Assembly (NCBI RefSeq): GCF_029227915.1
Contig: NC_079884.1
Coordinates: forward strand, 17,114,001 to 17,178,000
Origin: Hydractinia symbiolongicarpus
Lineage: Eukaryota; Cnidaria; Hydrozoa; Anthoathecata; Hydractiniidae
DNA length: 64,000 nt
Direction of reading: 5' to 3'
Shown here: positions 1-12,203 of the stretch, piece after piece
How positions within the stretch are numbered: the stretch's first letter is position 1
How the letters are laid out: each line of letters begins with the position of its first letter
Translations under genes and position numbers: made by a program
Notes under the pieces: generated by a model
Told to the model about the DNA's origin: nothing
Seen by the model: only the letters and a program-made list of their open reading frames with translations
Databases searched by the model: none

Positions 1-186
1 GCAGTCACGTGAATTACATGTAAGGCGTTTATTAGGCAGCGAAAGGTCATAAAACAACATCTAGAGACGGGTACATGTAGTTGGCGGTGTTATAACGCCA
101 TGGTGCAATGGTAAACGAATTAGTTGTCATAGTCGAATAAGAGTAAAAAGGCTAGACCAATTGTAACCTCCGTAGTCACGTGGAAT

Positions 187-201
187 CACGTAATTTACGT
201 G
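187..201. repeat. 15-bp dyad CACGTAATTTACGTG (representative)
   Basis: CACGTAA and TTACGTG are perfect reverse complements around a single central T. This form recurs in many monomers (for example near 2,928, 4,914, 13,110 and 20,605 in exact or near-exact form). It alternates with CACGTGATTTACGTG, in which one pair is broken. It overlaps the CACGTG region of the monomer. A symmetric site could bind a dimeric protein or form a small cruciform; no function is established. Confidence 0.75.
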
Positions 202-3200
202 TAAGGCCTTTATTACGCGGTTAAAAGACATATTACAGCCTTTATAGACCTGTACGAGTATTTCACGAAGTTATAAGGCCATGGCGCAATGGAAAACGAA
301 TTGGGACGTCATCGTTGAGTAAGAGTGGAAGGACTAGACCAATGCTAACCTCCGCAGACACGTGAAACCCCGTTATTTACGTCTAAGGCACTTATTCCGC
401 GGTTAAAAGCCATATTACAGTCTTTATGAACCTCTACGAGTACTTGACGGTGTTTTAAGGCCATGGAGCAATGGAAAACGACTTAGGACGTCATAGTCCC
501 ATGAGAGTGGAAGGACTACACCAATGGTAACATCCGCAGACACGTGCAGTCACGTGAATTACATGTAAGGCGTTTATTAGGCAGCGAAAGGTCATAAAAC
601 ATCCTTTAGAGACGGGTAAATGTAGTTGGCGGTTATATAACGCCATGGTGCAATGGAAAACGAATTGGGACGTCATAGTCGAGTAAGAGTGGAAGGACTA
701 GACCAATGGTTACGTCCGCAGACACGTGAAACCACGTGATTTACGTCTAAGGCCTTTATTACGCGGTTAAAAGCCATGTTACAGTCTTTATAGACCTGTA
801 CGAGTATTTAACGGTGTTATAAGGCCATGGCGCAATGGAAAACGAATTGGGACGTCATCGTTGAGTAAGAGTGGAAAGACTAGACCAATGCTAACCTCCG
901 CAGACACGTGAAACCCCGTTATTTACGTCTAAGGCACTTATTCCGCGGTTAAAAGCCATATTACAGTCTTTATGAACCTCTACGAGTACTTGACGGTGTT
1001 TTAAGGCCATGGAGCAATGGAAAACGACTTGGGACGTCGTAGTCCATTGAGAGTGGAAGGACTAGACCAATGGTAAAATCCGCAGACATGTGCAGTAACG
1101 TGAATTACATGTAAGGCCATTATTAGGCAGCGAAAGGTCATAAAACATCCTTTAGAGACGGGTATATGTAGTTGGCGGTTATATAACGCCATGGTGCAAT
1201 AGAAAACGAATTGGGACGTCATAGTCGAGTAAGAGTGGAAGGACTAGACCAATGGTTACGTCCGCAGACACGTGAAACCACGTGATTTACGTCTAAGGCC
1301 TTTATTACGCGGTTAAAAGCCATGTTACTGTCTTTATAGACCTGTACGAGTATTTAACGGTGTAATAAGGCCATGGAGCATTTGAAAACGACCTGAGACG
1401 TCGGAGTCCATTAAGAGGGGAATGACTAGACCAATGGAATCTTCCGCAGACACGTGAAACCACGTGACTTACGTCTAAGGCTCTTATTACGCGGTTAAAA
1501 GCCATGTTACAGTCTTTATGAACCTCTACGAGTACTTGACGGTGTTTTAAGGCAATGGAGCATTGCAAAACAACTTTGGACGTCGTAGCCCATTGAGAGT
1601 GGAAGGACTACACCAATGGTAACATCCGCAGACACGTGCAGTCACGTGAATTACATGTAAGGCGTTTATTAGGCAGCGAAAGGTCATAAAACAACATCTA
1701 GAGACGGGAACATGTAGTTGGCGGTGTTATAACGCCATGGTGCAATGGCAAACGAATTAGTTGTCATAGTCGAATAAGAGTGGAAGGACTAGACCAATGG
1801 TAACCTCCGCAGTCACGTGGAACCACGTGATTTACGTGTAAGGCCTTTATTACGCGGTTAAAAGCCATATTACAGATTTTATAGACCTGTACGAGTATTT
1901 CACGAAGTTATAAGGCCATGGCGCAATGGAAAACGAATTGGGACGTCATCGTTGAGTAAGAGTGAAAGGACTAGACCAATGCTAACCTCCGCAGACACGT
2001 GAAATCCCGTTATTTACGTCTAAGGCACTTATTACGCGGTTAAAAGCCATATTACAGTCTTTATGAACCTCTACGAGTACTTGACGGTGTTTTAAGGCCA
2101 TGGAGCAATGGAAAACGACTTGGGACGTCGTAGTCCATTGAGAGTGGAAGGACTAGACCAATGGTAAAATCCGCAGACATGTGCAGTCACGTGAATTACA
2201 TGTAAGGTCATTATTAGGCAGCGAAAGGTCATAAAACATCCTTTAGAGACGGGTAAATGTAGTTGGCGGTTATATAACGCCATGGTGCAATGGAAAACGA
2301 ATTGGGACGTCATAGTCGAGTAAGAGTGGAAGGACTAGACCAATGGTTACGTCCGCAGACACGTGAAACCACGTGATTTACGTCTAAGGCCTTTATTAGG
2401 CGGTTAAAAGCCATGTTACTGTCTTTATAGACCTGTACGAGTATTTAACTGTGTTGTAAGGCCATTGAGCATTTGAAAACGACCTGAGACGTCGGAGTTC
2501 ATTGAGAGTGGAAGGACTAGACCAATGGTAACCTGTGGAGACAGGTGGAACCACGTGATTTACGTGTAAGGCCTTTATTACGCAGTTAAAAGCCATATTA
2601 CAGTGTTTATAGTCCCGTACGAGTTTTTGACAGTGTTATAAGGGCATGGAGCATTTGAAAACAACCTGAGTCATTATAGTCCTTTGAGAGTGGACGGACT
2701 AGACCAATGGTAACATGTGGAGACAGGTGGAACAACGTGATTTACGTGTAAGGCCTTTATTAGGCAGTTAATAGCCATGTTACAGTCTTTATAGCCCTAA
2801 ACATGTAGTTGACGGTGTTATAACGCCATGGTGTAATGGCAAACGAATTATGCGTTATAGTCGAATAAGAGTAAAAAGGCTAGACCAATGGTAACCTCCG
2901 TAGTCACGTGGAACCACGTAATTTACGTGTAAGGCCTTTATTACGCGGTTAAAAGACATATTACAGCCTTTATAGACCTGTACGAGTATTTCACGAAGTT
3001 ATAAGGCCATGGCGCAATGGAAAACGAATTGGGACGTCATCGTTGAGTAAGAGTGGAAGGACTAGACCAATGCTAACCTCCGCAGACACGTGAAACCCCG
3101 TTATTTACGTCTAAGGCACTTATTCCGCGGTTAAAAGCCATATTACAGTCTTTATGAACCTCTACGAGTACTTGACGGTGTTTTAAGGCCATGGAGCAAT

Positions 3201-4295
3201 GGAAAACGACTTGGGACGTCGTAGTCCATTGAGAGTGGAAGGACTAGACCAATGGTAAAATCCGCAGACATGTGCAGTCACGTGAATTACATGTATGGCC
3301 ATTATTAGGCAGCGAAAGGTCATAAAACATCCTTTAGAGACGGGTAAATGTAGTTGGCGGTTATATAACGCCATGGTGCAATGGAAAACTAATTGGGACG
3401 TCATAGTCGAGTAAGAGTGGAAGGACTAGACCAATGCTAACCTCCGCAGACACGTGAAACCCCGTTATTTACGTCTAAGGCACTTATTCCGCGGTTAAAA
3501 GCCATATTACAGTCTTTATGAACCTCTACGAGTACTTGACGGTGTTTAAAGGCCATGGAGCAATGGAAAACGACTTGGGACGTCGTAGTCCATTGAGAGT
3601 GGAAGGACTAGACCAATGGTAAAATTCGCAGACATGTGCAGTCACGTGAATTACATGTATGGCCATTATTAGGCAGCGAAAGGTCATAAAACATCCTTTA
3701 GAGACGGGTAAGTGTAGTTGGCGGTTATATAACGCCATGGTGCAATGGAAAACGAATTGGGACGTCATAGTCGAGTAAGAGTGGAAGGACTAGACCAATG
3801 GTAACCTCCGCAGTCACGTGGAACCACGTGATTTACGTGTAAGGCCTTTATTACGCGGTTAAAATATATTACAGATTTTATAGACCTGTACGAGTATTTC
3901 ACGAAGTTATAAGGCCATGGCGCAATGGAAAACGAATTGGGACGTCATCGTTGAGTAAGAGTGGAAGGACTAGACCAATGCTAACCTCCGCAGACACGTG
4001 AAACCCCGTTATTTACGTCTAAGGCACTTATTACGCGGTTAAAAGCCATATTACAGCCTTTATAGACCTGTACGAGTATTTCACGAAGTTATAAGGCCAT
4101 GGAGCAATGGAAAACGACTTGGGACGTCGTAGTCCATTGAGAGTGGAAGGACTAGACCAATGGTAACTTCCGCAGACACGTGAAACCACGTGACTTACGT
4201 CTAAGGCTCTTATTACGCGGTTAAAAGCCATGTTACAGTCTTTATGAACCTCTACGAGTACTTGACGGTGTTTTAAGGCAATGGAGCATTGCAAA

Positions 4296-5198
4296 ACAAC
4301 TTGGGACGTCGTAGCCCATTGAAAGTGGAAGGACTACACCAATGGTAAAATCCACAGACATGTGCAGTCACGTGAATTACATGTAAGGCCATTATTAGGC
4401 AGCGAAAGGTCATAAAACATCCTTTAGAGACGGGTAAATGTAGTTGGCAGTTATATAGCGCCATGGTGCAATGGAAAACGAATTGGGACGTCATAGTCGA
4501 GTAAGAGTGGAAGGACTAGACCAATGGTTACGTCCGCAGACACGTGAAACCACGTGATTTACGTCTAAGGCCTTTATTACGCGGTTAAAAGCCATGTTAC
4601 TGTCTTTATAGACCTGTACGAGTATTTAACGGTGTTATAAGGCCATTGAGCATTTGAAAACGACCTGAGACGTCGGAGTTCATTGAGAGTGGAAGGACTA
4701 GACCAATGGTAACCTGTGGAGACAGGTGGAACAACGTGATTTACGTGTAAGGCCTTTATTAGGCAGTTAATAGCCATGTTACAGTCTTTATAGCCCTAAA
4801 CATGTAGTTGACGGTGTTATAACGCCATGGTGTAATGGCAAACGAATTATGCGTTATAGTCGAATAAGAGTAAAAAGGCTAGACCAATGGTAACCTCCGC
4901 AGTCACGTGGAACCACGTAATTTACGGGGTTCCACGTGACTTACCTTTATTACGCGGTTAAAAGACATATTACAGCCTTTATAGACCTGTACGAGTATTT
5001 CACGAAGTTATAAGGCCATGGAGCAATGGAAAACGACTTGGGACGTCGTAGTCCATTGAGAGTGGAATGACTAGACCAATGGAAACTTCCGCAGACACGT
5101 GAAACCACGTGACTTACATCTAAGGCTCTTATTACGCGGTTAAAAGCCATGTTACAGTCTTTATGAACCTCTACGAGTACTTGACGGTGTTTTAAGGC
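4296..5198. repeat. Block repeated at 1,829-bp spacing, copy 1
   Basis: This stretch is matched by 6,125-7,027 at a constant offset of 1,829 bp, which is ten monomers plus nine bases. The extra bases come from the hairpin-bearing junction at 4902-4940, which both copies carry. Similarity falls off at both ends of the stated range, where different monomer classes begin. Confidence 0.8.
4902..4940. repeat. 13-bp inverted repeat (hairpin) inside a monomer, copy 1
   Basis: The arms GTCACGTGGAACC (4902-4914) and GGTTCCACGTGAC (4928-4940) are perfect reverse complements around a 13-nt spacer. In ordinary monomers the right-hand position reads ACGTGTAAGGCCTTTATT. Here about ten bases are replaced by a reverse-complement copy of the sequence just upstream. 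That is the signature of a short foldback or template-switch event. Confidence 0.9.
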
Positions 5199-6124
5199 CA
5201 TGGAGCAATGGAAAACGACTTGGGACGTCGTAGTCCATTGAGAGTGGAAGGACTAGACCAATGGTAAAATCCGCAGACATGTGCAGTCACGTGAATTACA
5301 TGTAAGGCCATTATTAGGCAGCGAAAGGTCATAAAACATCCTTTAGAGACGGGTAAATGTAGTTCGCGGTTATATAACGCCATGGTGCAATGGAAAACGA
5401 ATTGGGACGTCATAGTCGAGTAAGAGTGGAAGGACTAGACCAATGCTAACCTCCGCAGACACGTGAAACCCCGTTATTTACGTCTAAGGCACTTATTCCG
5501 CGGTTAAAAGCCATATGACAGTCTTTATGAACCTCTACGAGTACTTGACGGTGTTTTAAGGCCATGGAGCAATGGAAAACGACTTGGGACGTCGTAGTCC
5601 ATTGAGAGTGGAAGGACTAGACCAATGGTAAAATCCGCAGACATGTGCAGTCACGTGAATTACATGTATGGCCATTATTAGGCAGCGAAAGGTCATAAAA
5701 CATCCTTTAGAGACGGGTAAATGTAGTTGGCGGTTATATAACGCCATGGTGCAATGGAAAACGAATTGGGACGTCATAGTCGAGTAAGAGTGGAAGGACT
5801 AGACCAATGGTAACCTCCGCAGTCACGTGGAACCACGTGATTTACGTGTAAGGCCTTTATTACGCGGTTAAAAGCCATATTACAGATTTTATAGACCTGT
5901 ACGAGCATTTCACGAAGTTATAAGGCCATGGCGCAATGGAAAACGAATTGGGACGTCATCGTTGAGTAAGAGTGGAAGGACTAGACCAATGCTAACCTCT
6001 GCAGACACGTGAAACCCCGTTATTTACGTCTAAGGCTCTTATTACGCGGTTAAAAGCCATATTACAGCCTTTATAGACCTGTACGAGTATTTCACGAAGT
6101 TATAAGGCCATGGAGCAATGGAAA

Positions 6125-7027
6125 ACGACTTGGGACGTCGTAGCCCAATGAGAGTGGAAGGACTACACCAATGGTAAAATCTGCAGACATGTGCAGTCAC
6201 GTGAATTACATGTAAGGCCATTATTAGGCAGCGAAAGGTCATAAAACATCCTTTAGAGACGGGTAAATGTAGTTGGCAGTTATATAACGCCATGGTGCAA
6301 TGGAAAACGAATTGGGACGTCATAGTCGAGTAAGAGTGGAAGGACTAGACCAATGGTTACGTCCGCAGACACGTGAAACCACGTGATTTACGTCTAAGGC
6401 CTTTATTACGCGGTTAAAAGCCATGTTACTGTCTTTAGAGACCTGTACGAGTATTTAACGGTGTTATAAGGCCATTGAGCATTTGAAAACGACCTGAGAC
6501 GTCGGAGTTCATTGAGAGTAGAAGGACTAGACCAATGGTAACCTGTGGAGACAGGTGGAACAACGTGATTTACGTGTAAGGCCTTTATTAGGCAGTTAAT
6601 AGCCATGTTACAGTCTTTATAGCCTTAAACATGTAGTTGACGGTGTTATAACGCCATGGTGTAATGGCAAACGAATTATGCGTTATAGTCGAATAAGAGT
6701 AAAAAGGCTAGACCAATGGTAACCTCCGCAGTCACGTGGAACCACGTAATTTACGGGGTTCCACGTGACTTACCTTTATTACGCGGTTAAAAGACATATT
6801 ACAGCCTTTATTGACCTGTACGAGTATTTCACGAAGTTATAAGGCCATGGAGCAATGGAAAACGACTTGGGACGTCGTAGTCCATTGAGAGTGGAATGAC
6901 TAGACCAATGGAAACTTCTGCAGACACGTGAAACCACGTGACTTACGTCTAAGGCTCTTATTACGCGGTTAAAAGCCATGTTACAGTCTTTATGAACCTC
7001 TACGAGTACTTGACGGTGTTTTAAGGC
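6125..7027. repeat. Block repeated at 1,829-bp spacing, copy 2
   Basis: This is the second copy of the 4,296-5,198 block. It contains the same hairpin-bearing monomer (6731-6769), so the aberrant sequence was copied with its neighbours. Confidence 0.8.
6731..6769. repeat. 13-bp inverted repeat (hairpin) inside a monomer, copy 2
   Basis: This has the same arms and spacer as 4902-4940 (left arm 6731-6743, right arm 6757-6769), exactly 1,829 bp downstream. It shares the novel junction with copy 1, so it derives from the same event by later tandem amplification. Confidence 0.9.
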
Positions 7028-8809
7028 AATGGAGCATTGCAAAACAACTTTGGACGTCGTAGCCCATTGAGAGTGGAAGGACTACACCAATGGTAACATC
7101 CGCAGACACGTGCAGTCACGTGAATTACATGTAAGGCGTTTATTAGGCAGCGAAAGGTCATAAAACAACATCTAGAGACGGGTACATGTAGTTGGCGGTG
7201 TTATAACGCCATGGTGCAATGGCAAACGAATTAGTTGTCATAGTCGAATAAGAGTGGAAGGACTAGACCAATGGTAACCTCCGCAGTCACGTGGAACCAC
7301 ATGATTTACGTGTAAGGCCTTTATTACGCGGTTAAAAGCCATATTACAGATTTTATAGACCTGTACGAGTATTTCACGAAGTTATAAGGCCATGGCGCAA
7401 TGGAAAACGAATTGGGACGTCATCGTTGAGTAAGAGTGGAAGGACTAGACCAATGCTAACCTCCGCAGACACGTGAAAGCCCGTTATTTACGTCTAAGGC
7501 ACTTATTACGCGGTTAAAAGCCATATTACAGTCTTTATGAACCTCTACGAGTACTTGACGGTGTTTTAAGGCCATGGAGCAATGGAAAACGACTTGGGAC
7601 GTCGTAGTCCATTGAGAGTGGAAGGACTAGACCAATGGTAAAATCCGCAGACATGTGCAGTCACGTGAATTACATGTAAGGCCATTATTAGGCAGCGAAA
7701 GGTCACAAAACATCCTTTAGAGACGGGTAAATGTAGTTGGCGGTTATATAACGCCATGGTGCAATGGAAAACGAATTGGGACGTCATAGTCGAGTAAGAG
7801 TGGAAGGACTAGACCAATGGTTACGTCCGCAGACACGTGAAACCACGTGATTTACGTCTAAGGCCTTTATTACGCGGTTAAAAGCCATGTTACTGTCTTT
7901 ATAGACCTGTACGAGTATTTAACGGTGTTATAAGGCCATCGAGCATTTGAAAACGACCTGAGACGTCGGAGTTCATTGAGAGTGGAAGGACTAGACCAAT
8001 GGTAACCTGTGGAGACAGGTGGAACCACGTGATTTACGTGTAAGGCCTTTATTACGCAGTTAAAAGCCATATTACAGTGTTTATAGTCCCGTACGAGTTT
8101 TTGACAGTGTTATAAGGGCATGGAGCATTTGAAAACAACCTGAGTCATTATAGTCCTTTGAGAGTGGACGGACTAGACCAATGGTAACATGTGGAGACAG
8201 GTGGAACAACGTGATTTACGTGTAAGGCCTTTATTAGGCAGTTAATAGCCATGTTACAGTCTTTATAGCCCTAAACATGTAGTTGACGGTGTTATAACGC
8301 CATGGTGTAATGGCAAACGAATTATGCGTTATAGTCGAATAAGAGTAAAAAGGCTAGACCAATGGTAACCTCCGCAGTCACGTGGAACCACGTAATTTAC
8401 GTGTAAGGCCTTTATTAGGCAGCGAAAGGTCATAAAACATCCTTTAGAGACGGGTAAATGTAGTTGGCGGTTATATAACGCCATGGTGCAATGGAAAACG
8501 AATTGGGACGTCATAGTCGAGTAAGAGTGGAAGGACTAGACCAATGGTAACCTCCGCAGTAACGTGGAACCACGTGATTTACGTGTAAGGCCTTTATTAC
8601 GCGGTTAAAAGCCATATTACAGCCTTTATAGACCTGTACGAGTATTTCACGAAGTTATAAGGCCATGGTGCAATGGAAAACGACTTAAGACCTCGTAGTC
8701 CATTGAGGGTTAAACGATTAGACCAATGGTAAAATGTGGAGACAGGTGGAACCACGTGATTTATGTGTTAGGCCTTTATTACGCGGTTAAAAGCCATGTT
8801 ACAGTCTTT

Positions 8810-9820
8810 ATAGAGCTGTACGATTATTTCACGAAGTTATAAGGCAATGGAGCATTGCAAAACAACTTGGGACGTCGTAGCCCATTGAGAGTGAAAGCAC
8901 TACACCAATGGTAAAATCCGCAGACACGTGCAGTCACGTGAATTACATGTAAGGCCATTATTAGGCAGCGAAAGGTCATAAAACATCCTTTAGAGACGGG
9001 TACATGTAGTTGACAGTTAAATAACGCCATGGTGCAATGGAAAACGAATTGGGACGTCATAGTCGAGTAAGAGTGCAAGGACTAGACCAATGGTTACCTC
9101 CGCAGACACGTGAAACCACGTGATTTACGTCTAAAGCTCTAATTACGCGGTTAAAAGCCATGTTACAGTCTTTATGAACCTGTACGAGTATTTGACGGTG
9201 TTATAAGGCCATGGAGCATTGTAAAAAACGACCTGAGACGTCGGAGTCCATTGAGAGTGGAAGGACTAGACCAATGGTAAGCTGTGGAGACAGGTGAAAC
9301 CACGTGATTTACGTGTAAGGCCTTTATTACGCAGTTAAAGGCCATGTCACAGTCTTTATAGACCTGTACGATTATTTCACGAAGTTATAAGGCCATGGAG
9401 CAATGGAAAACGACTTGGGACGTCGTAGTCCATTGAGAGTGGAAGGACTAGACCAATTGTGACTTCCGCAGACACGTGAAACCACGTAATTTACGTGTAA
9501 GGCCTTTATTACGCAGTTAAAAGACATATTACAGCCTTTATAGACCTGTACGAGTATTTCACGAAGTTATAAGGCCATGGTGCAATGGAAAACGACTTAA
9601 GACCTCGTAGTCCATTGAGGGTTAAACGACTAGACCAATGGTAAAATGTGGAGACATGTGGAACCACGTGATTTATGTGTAAGGCCTTTATTACGCGGTT
9701 AAAAGCCATGTTACAGTTTTTATGAACCTGTACGAGTATTTGACGGTGTTATAAGGCCATGGAGCATTGTAAAACGACCTGAGACGTCGGAGTCCATTGA
9801 GAGTGGAAGGTCTAGACCAA
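8810..9820. repeat. Block repeated at 1,451-bp spacing, copy 1
   Basis: This stretch is matched at about 10,261-11,271 with a constant offset of 1,451 bp, eight monomers less five bases. Both copies carry the class B monomer with GTAGTTGACAGTTAAATAACG and the following class G-F series. The material between the copies belongs to other classes. Confidence 0.78.
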
Positions 9821-10260
9821 TGGTAACCTGTGGAGACAGGTGGAACCACGTGATTTACGTGAAAGGCCTTTATTACGCCGTTAAAAGCCATGTTACAGTC
9901 TTTATGAACCTCTACGAGTACTTGACGGTGTTTTAAGGCAATGGAGCATTGCAAAACAACTTTGGACGTCGTAGCCCATTGAGAGTGGAAGGACTACACC
10001 AATGGTAACATCCTCAGACACGTGCAGTCACGTGAATTACATGTAAGGCGTTTATTAGGCAGCTAAAGGTCATAAAACAACATCTAGAGACGGGTACATG
10101 TAGTTGGCGGTGTTATAACGCCATGGTCCAATGGCAAACGAATTAGTTGCATAGTCGAATAAGAGTGGAAGGACTAGACCAATGGTCCGCAGTCACGTGG
10201 AACCACATGATTTACGTGTAAGGCCTTTATTACGCGGTTAAAAGCCATATTACAGATTTT

Positions 10261-11271
10261 ATAGACCTGTACGAGTATTTCACGAAGTTATAAGGCAATG
10301 GAGCATTGCAAAACAACTTGGGACGTCGTAGCCCATTGAGAGTGGAAGGACTACACCAATGGTAAAATCCGCAGACACGTGCAGTCACGTGAATTACATG
10401 TAAGGCCATTATTAGGCAGCGAAAGGTCATAAAACATCCTTTAGAGACGGGTACATGTAGTTGACAGTTAAATAACGCCATGGTGCAATGGAAAACGAAT
10501 TGGGACGTCATAGTCGAGTAAGAGTGCAAGGACTAGACCAATGGTTACCTCCGCAGACACGTGAAACCACGTGATTTACGTCTAAAGCTCTAATTACGCG
10601 GTTAAAAGCCATGTTACAGTCTTTATGAATCTGTACGAGTATTTGACGGTGTTATAAGGCCATGGAGCATTGTAAAAAACGACCTGAGACGTCGGAGTCC
10701 ATTGAGAGTGGAAGGACTAGACCAATGGTAACCTGTGGAGACAGGTGAAACCACGTGATTTACGTGTAAGGCCTTTATTACGCAGTTAAAGGCCATGTCA
10801 CAGTCTTTATAGACCTGTACGATTATTTCACGAAGTTATAAGGCCATGGAGCAATGGAAAACGTTTCGGGACGTCGTAGTCCATTGAGAGTGGAAGGACT
10901 AGACCAATGGTAACTTCCGCAGACACGTGAAACCACGTAATTTACGTGTAAGGCCTTTATTACGCAGTTAAAAGACATATTATAGCCTTTATAGACCTGT
11001 ACGAGTATTTCACGAAGTTATAAGGCCATGGTGCAATGGAAAACGACTTAAGACCTCGTAGTCCATTGAGGGTTAAACGACTAGACCAATGGTAAAATGT
11101 GGAGACAGGTGAAACCACGTGATTTATGTGTAAGGCCTTTATTACGCGGTTAAAAGCCATGTTACAGTTTTTATGAACCTGTACGAGTATTTGACGGTGT
11201 TATAAGGCCATGGAGCATTGTAAAACGACCTGAGACGTCGGAGTCCATTGAGAGTGGAAGGTCTAGACCAA
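10261..11271. repeat. Block repeated at 1,451-bp spacing, copy 2
   Basis: This is the second copy of the 8.8-9.8 kb block. Parts of it, with the sequence to about 11,894, reappear at about 20,050-21,573 (offset 9,672 to 9,679 bp). Parts appear again around 25.7-27.15 kb. Confidence 0.76.
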
Positions 11272-11880
11272 TGGTCACCTGTGGAGACAGGTGGAACAAC
11301 GTGATTTACGTGTAAGGCCTTTATTAGGCAGTTAATAGCCATGTTACAGTCTTTATAGCCCTGAACATGTAGTTGATGGTGTTATAACGCCATGGTGTAA
11401 TGGCAAACGAATTAGGCGGTATAGTCGAATAAGAGTGAAAGGGCTAGACCAATGGTAACCTCCGTAGTCACGTGGAACCACGTAATTTACGTGTTTATTA
11501 CGCTGTTAAGAGCCATGTTACAGTCTTTATGAACCTGTACGAGTATTTCACGAAGTTATAAGGCCATTGCAAAACGACTTAGTACGTCGTAGTCCATTGA
11601 GAGTGGAAGGACTAGACCAATGGTAACCTCTGCAGACACGTGGAACCACGTGATTTACGTGTAAAGCTTTTATTACGCGGTTAAAAGCCATATTACAGCT
11701 TTTATAGACCTGTACGAGTGTTTGACGGTGTTATAACGCCATTGTGCAAAGGCAAAGGACTTGGGACGTCGTAGTCCATTGAGAGTGAAAGGACTACACC
11801 AAAGGTTCCCTCCGCAGACACATGCAGTCACGTGAATTACATGTAAGGCTTTTATTAGGCAGCGAAAGGTCATAAAACAA

Positions 11881-11896
11881 CCTCTAGATGCCATGG
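11881..11896. repeat. Shortened class B monomer, ~30-bp internal deletion
   Basis: The sequence runs CCTCTAGATGCCATGG. Full class B monomers have about 30 more bases here (GACGGGTACATG to GTTATAAC). The deletion gives a monomer of about 152 bp. The same novel junction recurs at 21,560, 22,443 and 24,686. Confidence 0.85.
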
Positions 11897-12024
11897 TGCA
11901 ATGGTAAACGAATTAGTCGTCATAGTCGAATAAGAGTGGAATTACTAGACCAATTGTAACCTCCGCTGTCACGTGGAACCACGTAATTTACGTGTAAGGC
12001 CTTTATTACGCGGTTAAAAGACAT

Positions 12025-12048
12025 ATTCAGCCTTTATATTCAGCCTTT
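12025..12048. repeat. Short direct duplication at inversion junction
   Basis: TATTCAGCCTTTA is followed directly by TATTCAGCCTTT next to the left inversion breakpoint. Normal monomers have a single ATATTACAGCCTTTATAGACC here. The same duplication sits beside the second inversion (about 13,159-13,182), so it belongs to the original rearrangement. Confidence 0.82.
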
Positions 12049-12049
12049 C

Positions 12050-12203
12050 TTTTATGACCTTTCGCTGCCTAATAAACGCCTTACATGTAATTCACGTGAC
12101 TGCATGTGTCTGCGGAGGGAACCATTGGTGTGGTCCTTTCACTCTCAATGGACTACGACGTCCCAAGTCCTCTGCGTTTGCACAATGGCGTTATAACACC
12201 GAC
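12050..12203 (-). repeat. Inverted partial monomer, copy 1
   Basis: The array flips orientation for about 154 bp. The plus strand reads TTTTATGACCTTTCGCTGCC, the reverse complement of the class B arm, and later GACTACGACGTCCCAAGTCC and GGCGTTATAACACCG. Its closest direct match is the monomer just upstream at about 11,724-11,880, which shares TTCCCTCCGCAGACACATGC. Direct orientation resumes in the middle of a CACGTGAC motif. Confidence 0.93.

Larger units (their letters stand above)
1..8414. repeat. Left mosaic block, trimer/hexamer HOR
   Basis: Class B monomers recur near 1, 546, 1092, 1638 and 2183, a three-monomer rhythm. Near-identical stretches recur at 1,091 bp (six monomers), for example around 1001-1222, 2092-2313 and 3183-3404. 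The stretch from about 1,400 to 2,940 is matched again at about 6,874-8,414, a constant offset of 5,474 bp. Other parts repeat at 1,829 and 2,009 bp. The block is therefore several overlapping amplifications, not one clean HOR. No other sequence is embedded in it. Confidence 0.85.

Noticed and set aside
3890-3906. CENP-B box-like sequence on the minus strand in class E monomers (CTTCGTGAAATACTCGT)
   Set aside because: It matches 7 of the 9 core positions of the mammalian CENP-B box (TTCG, the central A, and C and G of CGGG), but the CGGG block reads CTCG. By a rough count, 7 of 9 is expected by chance within one or two monomer lengths searched on both strands, so I do not call it.
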